A DNA stretch of 64,000 nt from an uncultured Nitriliruptoraceae bacterium (lineage in GTDB: Bacteria; Actinomycetota; Nitriliruptoria; Nitriliruptorales; Nitriliruptoraceae): contig CAJXTG010000003.1 in the NCBI GenBank assembly GCA_913060655.1, forward strand, positions 1-64,000, in the 5' to 3' direction. The notes beneath the pieces were generated by a model that did not search any database, was not told the origin of the DNA, and worked only from the letters and a program-made list of their open reading frames with translations. Made by a program: the position numbers and the translations under genes. Of this stretch, positions 46,778-53,745 are shown piece by piece (positions within the stretch are counted from its first letter, which is position 1; each line of letters starts with the position of its first letter).

Positions 46778-48216
46778 CGACCACGCCCGACGGGGAGGAC
46801 CCGACGGTCGCGCTGCGTCGGGCCGAGCGTCGCCGTGCGGACCGTGACGTCATCGCGGACGACGCGCCCCGCGAGGGCGTGGACATCATCCGCCCCGTCG
46901 AGCGGGCCGTCATCGTCGGGATGGGGCTGCCCGGACGCGACGAGGCCGAGGTGACCGCGTCCCTCGACGAGCTCGAGCGGCTCATCGACACCGCCGGTGG
47001 GGTCGTCGTCGCCCGGGCGACGCAGCGGCGGGGCCATCCGGACCCTGCGACGTACGTGGGCGGGGGGAAGATCGACGAGCTGCGCGCGCTCGCCGAGGCG
47101 CACGACGCCGACGCGGTCATCCTCGACGACGAGCTCAGCCCCGCCCAGCAGCGCACCCTCGAGGAGCGCATCCGCCGCAAGGTGCTGGACCGCACCATCG
47201 TCATCCTCGACATCTTCGCGCAGCACGCCGCCTCCCGGGAGGGCCGGCTGCAGGTCGAGCTGGCGCAGCTCACCTACCTCCTCCCGCGGCTGCGCGGCTG
47301 GGGGCAGGCGCTGTCCCGGCAGGCCGGTGGTCGCACCGCCGGCGGCGCCGGGATCGGCGGACGCGGGCCCGGTGAGACGCAGCTGGAGGTCGACCGCCGC
47401 CGGCTGATGCGGCGCATCACCGCGATCCGTCGTGAGCTCGCCGGCAGCGCCCGGGTCCGGGCCGTCAAGGCCGCCCGACGTCAGCGCAGCGGCCTGCCCG
47501 TCGTCGCGCTCGTGGGCTACACGAACGCGGGGAAGTCGTCGCTGCTCCGGCGCCTGACGGGCGCCGACGTGCTCGTCGAGGATCGCCTGTTCGCGACGCT
47601 CGATCCGGCGCTGCGTCGCCTCCGGCTCGGGGACGGTCGGGAGGTGGGCCTGTCCGACACGGTCGGGTTCGTCCGCAAGCTGCCGCACGGGCTCGTCGAG
47701 GCGTTCCGGTCGACGCTCGAGGAGACGGCCGACGCCGACCTGCTCCTCCACGTCGTCGACGCGGCCGACCCGCAGGCGCTCGTCCAGCTGGACGCGGTGC
47801 GGGAGGTCCTCGCCGAGATCGGGGCCGCGGAGGTCCCCGAGGTCGTCGTCCTCAACCAGGTCGACCGGGCCGACGCGCTGACGCTCGCCGACCTCGAGCA
47901 CGCCGTCCGGGCGTCCCGGCATGCGGAGCCGGTGCGGACCTCGGCGGTGACGGGGGAGGGGGTCGACGCGCTGCTCTCGAGGGTGGCCGCCGAGCTGCCC
48001 GACGAGCGGCGCACCGTCGACGTCCTGCTGCCGCACGCACGTGCGGACCTGGTCGCCCGCGTCCATCGCGAGGGCCGCGTCGTCCGCGTCGAGCACGCGG
48101 CCGAGGGGACGACGCTGCGCGCGGAGGTCGGACCGGCGCTCGCCGCACGGCTGCTCGCCGCGGGCACGCCGGTGGCCGACGCCGTCGACGTCAGCGGATC
48201 GAACGCAGCACGCTGA
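46774..48216 (+). CDS. hflX: GTPase HflX
   Basis: Ribosome-associated GTPase that rescues or splits stalled 70S ribosomes. The N-terminal HflX domain has TYVGGGKIDEL and the glycine-rich GGAGIGGRGPGETQLE. The G domain shows GYTNAGKSSL (248-257), SDTVGFVRKLPHGLVEAF and NQVD. 480 residues. GTG 46774 was preferred over GTG 46759 because it gives the four-base overlap with dapF seen in many pairs here. The 3' end runs 26 bases into the opposing lexA gene. Confidence 0.95.
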   Translation: MTTTPDGEDPTVALRRAERRRADRDVIADDAPREGVDIIRPVERAVIVGMGLPGRDEAEVTASLDELERLIDTAGGVVVARATQRRGHPDPATYVGGGKIDELRALAEAHDADAVILDDELSPAQQRTLEERIRRKVLDRTIVILDIFAQHAASREGRLQVELAQLTYLLPRLRGWGQALSRQAGGRTAGGAGIGGRGPGETQLEVDRRRLMRRITAIRRELAGSARVRAVKAARRQRSGLPVVALVGYTNAGKSSLLRRLTGADVLVEDRLFATLDPALRRLRLGDGREVGLSDTVGFVRKLPHGLVEAFRSTLEETADADLLLHVVDAADPQALVQLDAVREVLAEIGAAEVPEVVVLNQVDRADALTLADLEHAVRASRHAEPVRTSAVTGEGVDALLSRVAAELPDERRTVDVLLPHARADLVARVHREGRVVRVEHAAEGTTLRAEVGPALAARLLAAGTPVADAVDVSGSNAAR

Positions 48217-48871
48217 CGACCTTGCCGAGCACGCGCACGTCCTGGTCGGGGAGCAGCGCGATCGGCTCGTAGGCCGGGTTGGCCGGGTCGAGGAACACGT
48301 CCCCCCCTCGGGTGCGACGGAACGACTTCACCGTCGCCTCGCCGTCGATCAGCGCGGCGCACATCTCGCCCTGCTCGACCCGGGGCTGCGCGCGGACGAC
48401 GACGAGGTCCCCGTCGAGGACGCCCGCCTCGATCATGGAGTCGCCCCGGACGGTCAGCATGAACAGCTCCCCGTCGCCGACGAGCTCCTTGGGCAGCGGG
48501 AGGACCGTCTCGACCCGCTCCTCGGCGACCAGCGGTGCACCCGCCGCGATCTCGCCGACGAGGGGGACGTTGCGGCTCGAGCCGGGCCGGCGGGTGAGGT
48601 TGGTGACCGGGTCGCGCCCGAGCTCCATGGCCCGGCCCTTGGACCCCTCGCGCCGGAGGTAGCCGCGCGCCTCCAGGGACTCGAGCTGCGCGTGCACCGA
48701 CGACGACGAGCTCAGGCCGACCGCGTCGCCGATCTCGCGCACCGACGGCGGGTAGCCGCGCTCGTCGATGCTGGCCTGGATCACGTCGAGGATGGCGCGC
48801 TGCCGCGCGGTCAGCGGGGTCTGCTCGTCCGCCTCGGACGCGCCGTCGTCGTGGGTCGTGTCGCGCGCCAT
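48191..48871 (-). CDS. lexA: LexA repressor
   Basis: SOS repressor that cleaves itself when RecA filaments form. 226 residues: winged helix (about 20-85, LTARQRAILDVIQASIDERG and PPSVREIGDAVGLSSSSSVH) and a self-cleaving protease domain with site Ala110-Gly111 in GEIAAGAPL, Ser145 in GDSMIEAG and Lys182 in TVKSF. All key residues are present. ATG 48871 has GGAGG (48879-48883) upstream. The divergent promoter region has four LexA boxes, so lexA is autoregulated; recA at 37.2 kb carries the same box. Confidence 0.97.
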   Translation of the reverse strand: MARDTTHDDGASEADEQTPLTARQRAILDVIQASIDERGYPPSVREIGDAVGLSSSSSVHAQLESLEARGYLRREGSKGRAMELGRDPVTNLTRRPGSSRNVPLVGEIAAGAPLVAEERVETVLPLPKELVGDGELFMLTVRGDSMIEAGVLDGDLVVVRAQPRVEQGEMCAALIDGEATVKSFRRTRGGDVFLDPANPAYEPIALLPDQDVRVLGKVVSVLRSIR

Positions 48872-48908
48872 GCCGCGCCTCCGTCCGCCGGGGCCGGTCC
48901 GGACGTTC

Positions 48909-49020
48909 CGAACAGCCGTTCGACAGCATAGCCGCCGGCGGCGGCGACGCGAACACCCGTTCGGACGAACACCTGTTCGAACGGACGGGTCCTCGGGGCC
49001 CCGCGTCGAACGCCTGTTCG
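48909..49020. promoter_or_regulatory. Array of four LexA (SOS) boxes between lexA and the LysM gene
   Basis: CGAAC-N4-GTTCG occurs at 48909-48922 (AGCC), 48950-48963 (ACCC), 48966-48979 (ACCT) and 49007-49020 (GCCT). Centre-to-centre distances are 41, 16 and 41 bases, a mirror-symmetric layout. The first two cover the lexA start site and -35; the fourth sits just before the likely promoter of the LysM gene. Confidence 0.93.
48925..48953 (-). promoter_or_regulatory. lexA promoter (TTCGCG, 17 bases, TATGCT)
   Basis: On the minus strand TTCGCG (48953-48948) and TATGCT (48930-48925) are 17 bases apart. LexA box 2 overlaps the -35 and box 1 the expected start of transcription. Confidence 0.65.
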
Positions 49021-49050
49021 GTTCACTGCCGGCACGGCGGGCGACACGGC

Positions 49051-49074
49051 CCGACCGCCCGACCGCCCGACCGA
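49051..49074 (+). repeat. Three tandem 8-base repeats upstream of the LysM gene
   Basis: CCGACCGC, CCGACCGC and CCGACCGA follow directly one after another in the leader of the LysM gene. Function unknown; slippage-prone. Confidence 0.6.
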
Positions 49075-49119
49075 CCGCGCAGGAGCGTCCCGGCACCAGC
49101 CGGGACCGGAGGAAGCCCG

Positions 49120-49479
49120 ATGGCCGCCAGCACCGTCGTCCCAGCCCCCACCGGGGCGCCCGCCCGCCCCCACCTGCGCGTCGTCGCGGCGCCCGCGGCG
49201 CCACCGCGCGGTCGGACCGTCCTCGTCGCGCTGGCCGCGATCCTCGTCGCCGCGGCCCTCGCCGTCGGGGTCGCCCGGCCGCTGCTGGCCGCCGCGGAGC
49301 CGCCGCGGGCGGCCGGCCACGTCGTCCTCCAGCCGGGTGAGACGCTGTGGGACGTCGCGGTGCGGTCGGCGCCGGCCGACGTCGACCCGCGTGCGCAGCT
49401 CGAGGCGCTGCGCCGGCTCAACGGGTTCGGGAGCGGCGCGCTCGACGCGTGGACGGTCGTGCTCGTCCCCGCACCCTGA
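49120..49479 (+). CDS. LysM-domain membrane protein, candidate SOS cell-division inhibitor
   Basis: 119 residues: a Pro/Ala-rich N-terminus, one transmembrane helix (about 33-57), then an external LysM domain (66-117; HVVLQPGETLWDVA and LEALRRLNGFGSGAL) that should bind peptidoglycan. Single-pass LysM proteins encoded divergently from lexA are SOS-induced division suppressors in other Gram-positives (YneA in Bacillus, DivS in Corynebacterium, Rv2719c in Mycobacterium). Size, topology and LexA boxes fit the same job. ATG 49120 follows GGAGGAAG. It is convergent with nrdR, seven bases apart. Confidence 0.82.
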   Translation: MAASTVVPAPTGAPARPHLRVVAAPAAPPRGRTVLVALAAILVAAALAVGVARPLLAAAEPPRAAGHVVLQPGETLWDVAVRSAPADVDPRAQLEALRRLNGFGSGALDAWTVVLVPAP

Positions 49480-49486
49480 GCCGCGC

Positions 49487-49954
49487 TCAGCGCTGCTTCG
49501 GCGGCAGCTCCTTGCGCAGCTCCGACAGCTCCTCCTCGAAGTCCTCGGGCCGCTGGAAGTCCTTGTAGACCGACGCGTAGCGGACGTAGGTCACCTCGTC
49601 GAGGTCGCGCAGGCGCGCGAGCACCTGCAGGCCGACCTGCTCGCTGGTCACCTCCCGGCGTCCGGCGTCGCGCAGCGTCCGCTCCACCTCCGCCGCGGCC
49701 CGCTCGAGCAGCGGCCGCTCGACCCGGTCCTTCGCCGCACGGGCCATCCCCTCCAGCACCCGGGCGGGCTCGAACGGGACGAGGGCGCCGGAGCGCTTGC
49801 GGACGAGCAGCGGCCGGCGCTCGACGCGCTCGAAGGTCGTGAACCGGCCACCGCACGCGCGGCACTCGCGGCGACGCCGGATCGCCTCGCCGCCCGGCTG
49901 GGGGCGCGAGTCCACGACGTGATCGTCGTCCTGACCGCATTCGGGGCAGCGCAC
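49487..49954 (-). CDS. nrdR: Transcriptional repressor NrdR
   Basis: Nucleotide-sensing repressor of ribonucleotide reductase genes. 155 residues: zinc ribbon with Cys3, Cys6, Cys31 and Cys34 (CPEC, CRAC), then an ATP-cone domain (about 48-138) with VRKRSGALVPFE. Standard length. The GTG start lies six bases after a TAGGCT element, so the mRNA appears leaderless. Its expected target nrdJ lies 4 kb downstream; the lexA-nrdR-nrdJ neighbourhood is conserved in actinobacteria. Confidence 0.96.
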   Translation of the reverse strand: MRCPECGQDDDHVVDSRPQPGGEAIRRRRECRACGGRFTTFERVERRPLLVRKRSGALVPFEPARVLEGMARAAKDRVERPLLERAAAEVERTLRDAGRREVTSEQVGLQVLARLRDLDEVTYVRYASVYKDFQRPEDFEEELSELRKELPPKQR

Positions 49955-49960
49955 GCGCGG

Positions 49961-49966
49961 AGCCTA
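49961..49966 (-). promoter_or_regulatory. -10 element (TAGGCT) for nrdR, leaderless arrangement
   Basis: On the minus strand TAGGCT is followed after six bases by the GTG start codon of nrdR. Confidence 0.55.
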
Positions 49967-50007
49967 GACGGCGCGGCCCCCCGGGCCGAGGTCCCCACCA
50001 CCGCGAC

Positions 50008-50013
50008 TAGCGT
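50008..50013 (+). promoter_or_regulatory. -10 element (TAGCGT)
   Basis: TAGCGT lies 40 bases before ATG 50054 of the hot-dog-like gene, divergent from nrdR. Confidence 0.5.
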
Positions 50014-50053
50014 GCGGCCCGCGCCCGGTCGGGCGACGGTCGGGGAGGGTGCG

Positions 50054-50968
50054 ATGCGGGACGACGGTGACGGGTCCGCGGGCCCGCCGGTCGACCTCCC
50101 CGCCCCCGACCGGCCGCTCGGACCGCCCGGGCTCGGCGTGCGCGTCGGCGCACCCCGTCACGACGGGGCCGGCACCTGGTTCGCCGTCGCCCTGCCGGCC
50201 GGGCTCGACGGCCCCCCGGGCGTGCTGCAGGGCGGGCTGACCGCCGGCCTCACCGCGGAGCTCGCCACGCTCGTCGACCGGCACGGGGCGCCGCTGCACG
50301 CGCTCACCGCCCGGCTCGCCGCGCCCACCCTGCTCGACGCGCCGCTGGCCGCGCACGTCACGCCCGGGGCGAGCGCCGGCTGGTACGACGTGACGACGTG
50401 GCAGCACGGCGCGCCGCGGGTCAGCGCGACGGTCGAGCTGACCGGCACCGACCCGCTCGACGCGCTCGCCGATCTGGTCGCGCTCGCGGAGGGGCCGCCC
50501 CCGCCACCGTCGCCCGACCCGCTCTATCCGACGTGCTTCGTGTGCGGGACCGCGTCGACCCATCCGCTGGCGCTGCGGACCCCGCCGGCGTTCCTCGCGT
50601 CGGACCGGCTGTCGGTGCCGTGGGTGCCCGACCCCGGGCTCGTGCGGCCCGGCTCGGCCGACGGGGGTGGTCCCGGGCAGGTCGCGCTGCCGGTGGTCGC
50701 CGCGGCCCTCGACTGCCCCTCGGCGTGGGCGACGGTGCCGGCGGCCCGGGAGGCCGGACACCGCGCCGTGCTGCTCGGGTCGCTGCGCCTGCAGGTCGCC
50801 GGTCCCGTCGAGGCGCTCGACCCGGTACGGGTCACCGCACGGATGGACGCGCAGGAGGGGCGCAAGCTGCGGGCCCGCAGTGCCGTCGTCGACTCCGACG
50901 GCAGGGCGCTCGCGGTCCTCGACGCGCTGCACATCGCCGTCGACGCGCTGCCCGACGTCGGCGCCTGA
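50054..50968 (+). CDS. Putative double hot-dog (acyl-CoA thioesterase-like) protein
   Basis: 304 residues that look like two hot-dog halves. The first has GPPGVLQGGLTAGLTAELAT and LTARLAAPTLLDAPL; the second has VVAAALDCPSAWA and VLLGSLRLQVAGPVEALDPV. They are joined by YPTCFVCGTAS, a CFVCG motif seen in thioesterase-like proteins of actinobacteria. Hot-dog enzymes hydrolyse acyl-CoA or sense acyl groups; the substrate cannot be told. ATG 50054 has GGGGAGGG upstream. It ends directly against the opposing gene with no spacer. Confidence 0.65.
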   Translation: MRDDGDGSAGPPVDLPAPDRPLGPPGLGVRVGAPRHDGAGTWFAVALPAGLDGPPGVLQGGLTAGLTAELATLVDRHGAPLHALTARLAAPTLLDAPLAAHVTPGASAGWYDVTTWQHGAPRVSATVELTGTDPLDALADLVALAEGPPPPPSPDPLYPTCFVCGTASTHPLALRTPPAFLASDRLSVPWVPDPGLVRPGSADGGGPGQVALPVVAAALDCPSAWATVPAAREAGHRAVLLGSLRLQVAGPVEALDPVRVTARMDAQEGRKLRARSAVVDSDGRALAVLDALHIAVDALPDVGA

Positions 50969-51853
50969 TCAGGTCCGGCGCTCGACGAGGACCCGGCGTC
51001 CGTGCTGGCCCTCCGCGTCGGTCCAACGGTCGACGAGCTCCAGCCGGCCGTCGTCGCGGCGCTGGGCGCGCATGATGCCGCCGCCCTCCGCGGTCTCGAG
51101 GTCCGTCCCCGACTCGACCGCATGCAGGAAGCGGTAGGTGAGCACGCCCCCGTGCAGGATGCCGGCGAGCTCGCCCTCGGGCAGCTCGTCCGCGTCGTAG
51201 CGGGCGAGGGTCCGACGGCCCTCCTGGAGGAACCGCACCACCAGCCCCGGCAGGTCGGGTCCCTCCGCCGTCTCCTCGAGCACGAACGTGAGCCCGTGCA
51301 GGTCGAGCTCGGCGGCGTCACTGCGGTGGCGGTCCCGCTGCCAGTCCGACCGGGTCAGCGCGTAGCCCCACTCGGAGGCGCGCCCCCCGGAGGCCTGCTC
51401 GAAGGTGTCGCGGTAGCGGGCCTCCATGCGGAAGCCGGCGGCGTGGAACACCCGCTGCATCGGCACGTTGCGCTCGTGCGCGCGACCGGTGAGCCGCAGC
51501 AGCGTGTCGTCCGCCGCGAAGTGATGGTCGGCCAGCCGCCGGAGGACGTCGCGCCCCGCGCCCCGTCCCCGCTGGGCCGGCAGGATGCGCAGCTGGACGC
51601 GTGCGTCCTCGGGGCCCTCGCGGACCACGACGGCGAAGCCGGCCGGCGAGCCGTCGAGGAGGACGGCCCAGGCGAAGCGGTCGTCGGTCGCCCACGTCCC
51701 CTCCGCGAGCTCGGTCGCGAGGCGCTCCGCGTCGAGGCCGAGCGGCGGTGCGAACGCGGTCGCGGCGGAGGCGTCCGCGGCAGCCATCCAGTCGGCGTCG
51801 TCGGCGACGGGCATCCGGAGGTGGACCTCGGCACGCCCCCGCGGTTCAGCCAT
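50969..51853 (-). CDS. GNAT acetyltransferase fused to a small beta-rich C-terminal domain
   Basis: 294 residues. The first about 180 form a GNAT domain: LRILPAQRGRGAGRDVLRRL holds the acetyl-CoA loop, and LRLTGRAHERNVPMQRVFHAAGF is typical (shown in part: NVPMQRVFHAAGF). The last about 110 (VLEETAEGPDLPGLVVRFLQ, ARYDADELPEGELAGILHGG, LELVDRWTDAEG) resemble small stand-alone proteins sometimes labelled n-acetylglutamate synthase; that resemblance is from memory and unverified. The substrate is unknown. It overlaps the upstream permease gene by eight bases. Confidence 0.75.
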   Translation of the reverse strand: MAEPRGRAEVHLRMPVADDADWMAAADASAATAFAPPLGLDAERLATELAEGTWATDDRFAWAVLLDGSPAGFAVVVREGPEDARVQLRILPAQRGRGAGRDVLRRLADHHFAADDTLLRLTGRAHERNVPMQRVFHAAGFRMEARYRDTFEQASGGRASEWGYALTRSDWQRDRHRSDAAELDLHGLTFVLEETAEGPDLPGLVVRFLQEGRRTLARYDADELPEGELAGILHGGVLTYRFLHAVESGTDLETAEGGGIMRAQRRDDGRLELVDRWTDAEGQHGRRVLVERRT

Positions 51854-53075
51854 CGCGCCGACCGCCCCCTGTGCCGCTGCGGCGCCGTGGGCGGCGGGGC
51901 TGGGCCGGTGCCGCCTCGGGCAGCCCGAGCTCGGGGTCGACGCCGCGACCGCCGAGGGGTGCCGGCCCGGGACGCGAGCCCCGCCGGCGCAGCTCGCTGC
52001 GGAGCCGCAGCTCGTTGCCGACCGCCGCGAGCGTGGCGGCCAGCGGGACCGCGAGGAAGGCGCCGACGACACCGACGACGACCGCGCCGGCGGTGAGCAC
52101 GCTGAGGATGACGACGGGATGGAGGGCGACGGCGCGGCGCATGATGAGCGGCTGCAGGACGTTGCCCTCCAGCTGCTGGACGGCGAGGACGATGCCGAGC
52201 ACGATGAGCGCGTCGGTGAGCCCGCCGGTGGCCAGCGCCACGAGCACGGCGAGCAGTCCGGACACGAACGCGCCGATGACGGGGACGAACCCGCCGAGGA
52301 ACACGAGCAGCGTCAGCGGCAGCACGAGCGGCACGCCGAGGACGAGCAGCCCGAGCCCGATGCCGACGGCGTCGATGAGCGCGATCGCTGCGGTCCCGCG
52401 GACGTAGCCGGCGAGCGCGCCCCAGCCGCGGGCTCCCGCCGCCCGCATGTCGTCGCGGACCCGCTCGGGGGCGCGGGCGATGAACCAGCCGACGATCTGC
52501 TCACCGTCCTTGACGAAGAAGAACAGCAGGACGAGGGCGAGGACGACGGCGGTGAGCACCTCGCCCACGGCGATCGCGAGCTCCCCCACCTGTGACGCGA
52601 GCGTGCCGGAGAACTGGCCGACGTTGGTCAGCGCGTCGCTGATGAGCGACTCGAGGTCGGCCCGGTCGAGGCCGAACGGGCCGCGGTCGAGCCAGGCGAG
52701 GACCCGCTCGAACGCCTCGCTGACGGTCGGTCCGAGCGCCGCGACCTGGCGGGTGAAGGCCGGGACGAGGAGGACGATCCCGCCGATGAGGACGACGGCG
52801 CCGCCACCGACGGTCGTGAGCGCCGCCAGGAGGCGGGGCGCCCCGCGGCGCTCGAGCCGCCGCGCGGGCGGCACGGCGATGGTCGCGAGGATCAGCGCGA
52901 GGATGAGCGGCAGGGAGACGAGGTAGAGGCGCGTCATGAGGAACACGACGCCGGCGACGGCGGCGAGGACGATGAGGAGCCGCCAGGACAGCTGGGCGAG
53001 GGTGTCCAGCCACGGGGGGACGGTCCGGGGGGAACCGGGGCCGGGGCGCTCTGCGGGCTGCTCTGCGGGCTCCAC
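51846..53075 (-). CDS. AI-2E family (PerM/TqsA-like) membrane transporter
   Basis: 409 residues with about eight transmembrane segments and the family's long amphipathic central region (VSEAFERVLAWLDRGPFGLD). Conserved elements are LFFFVKDGEQIVGW, the LGGFVPVIGAFVSG segment and QQLEGNVLQPLIMRRAVALH. Members export small molecules or ions; none can be assigned here. The C-terminus is Arg/Pro rich. GTG 53075 is chosen because GGGAGGG (53085-53091) precedes it and a -10 lies further upstream. It leads a two-gene unit with the GNAT gene. Confidence 0.88.
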   Translation of the reverse strand: MEPAEQPAERPGPGSPRTVPPWLDTLAQLSWRLLIVLAAVAGVVFLMTRLYLVSLPLILALILATIAVPPARRLERRGAPRLLAALTTVGGGAVVLIGGIVLLVPAFTRQVAALGPTVSEAFERVLAWLDRGPFGLDRADLESLISDALTNVGQFSGTLASQVGELAIAVGEVLTAVVLALVLLFFFVKDGEQIVGWFIARAPERVRDDMRAAGARGWGALAGYVRGTAAIALIDAVGIGLGLLVLGVPLVLPLTLLVFLGGFVPVIGAFVSGLLAVLVALATGGLTDALIVLGIVLAVQQLEGNVLQPLIMRRAVALHPVVILSVLTAGAVVVGVVGAFLAVPLAATLAAVGNELRLRSELRRRGSRPGPAPLGGRGVDPELGLPEAAPAQPRRPRRRSGTGGGRRDG

Positions 53076-53134
53076 GCGCGGGGTCCCTCCCGGTCGGTTC
53101 GGTCGGGCCGGACGAGGGGCCGGCCGCGGGCCGC

Positions 53135-53140
53135 AGGGTA
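53135..53140 (-). promoter_or_regulatory. -10 element (TACCCT) for the permease-GNAT unit
   Basis: On the minus strand TACCCT lies 59 bases before the GTG at 53075. It supports that start over longer readings. Confidence 0.45.
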
Positions 53141-53347
53141 GTTGTCCGTCCCGGTCGGACGGTGGTCGTCGGCCCGGACGTGTGGACGGCGCCGTGTGGG
53201 CGCGCCGACGGCTGAGACCGCGCGACCAGCGCACGGCGAAGGGCTGCTTCGTGCGCGGGGCGTTGCGGACGACCGGGGGACGACCTGGGGAACGGAGGGG
53301 GACGGGAGCCCGGCCGCGGGGGACGCGCGGGGGAGCGGCGGGGTCGG

Positions 53348-53399
53348 GACCACCACATGCGGTGGTCGTCGGCCCCTCCGGTCCCCCACGGATGGTGGG
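53348..53399 (+). promoter_or_regulatory. Two palindromes upstream of nrdJ, candidate operators
   Basis: GACCACC-ACATGC-GGTGGTC at 53348-53367 and CCCAC-GGATG-GTGGG at 53385-53399 have centres about 34 bases apart, slightly more than three helical turns. Paired operators of about this spacing are typical for NrdR, but the sequences are not close to published NrdR boxes, which are A+T rich. They could be NrdR sites adapted to high G+C or something else. Confidence 0.35.
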
Positions 53400-53429
53400 C
53401 GGCCCCGTCCACCGCCCGGTCCGTGGTAC

Positions 53430-53458
53430 TTGCGTCGCGGTCGTCGAGTCGGCAGAGT
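53430..53458 (+). promoter_or_regulatory. Candidate nrdJ promoter (TTGCGT, 17 bases, CAGAGT)
   Basis: TTGCGT (53430-53435) and CAGAGT (53453-53458) have ideal spacing and lie just downstream of the two palindromes. The leader to the ATG would be about 280 nucleotides. Confidence 0.35.
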
Positions 53459-53745
53459 GCGGCGGTCTTCCACGCGTGTAGTTCCGCGTGCGCCGGACGC
53501 CCGCGACCTGCGGGGTCGGACGCACGGGGCAGCGCGGGAGCGGCCGTCCGCCATCCGAGTGCCGGACGCCCCGCCCCTCCGACTGCCGCCGGGATCGCGC
53601 GGGGCGGGCACCGTAGGACCACAACCACACAGCGGCGACCGGACCCCGAAGGGGCTCCACGGACCAGCACGGGCCTCCGCGTCGCCACCCACCTGAACGC
53701 CCCCCCGCCGGCGTGCGCCGGGGCGACGACGAAGAGGGAACGGAC

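Larger units (their letters stand above)
53076..53745. other. Long permease-nrdJ divergent intergenic region
   Basis: 670 bases, by far the longest gap. It contains the permease promoter, two palindromes (53348-53367 and 53385-53399), a candidate nrdJ promoter (53430-53458) and a leader of about 280 bases with several short hairpins such as CCCC-GAAG-GGGG near 53675. I looked for a cobalamin riboswitch because nrdJ needs B12 and saw no B12-box core. Open frames crossing it are low-complexity Arg/Pro readings and look non-coding. Confidence 0.5.

Noticed and set aside
53142-53696. A 184-codon open frame in the permease-nrdJ gap
   Set aside because: Its product is low-complexity Arg/Pro/Gly sequence without domains, as random frames are at this G+C content.
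53465-53745. Cobalamin riboswitch before nrdJ
   Set aside because: I expected one because the enzyme needs B12, but the conserved B12-box core is not visible in the leader. A covariance-model search would settle it.
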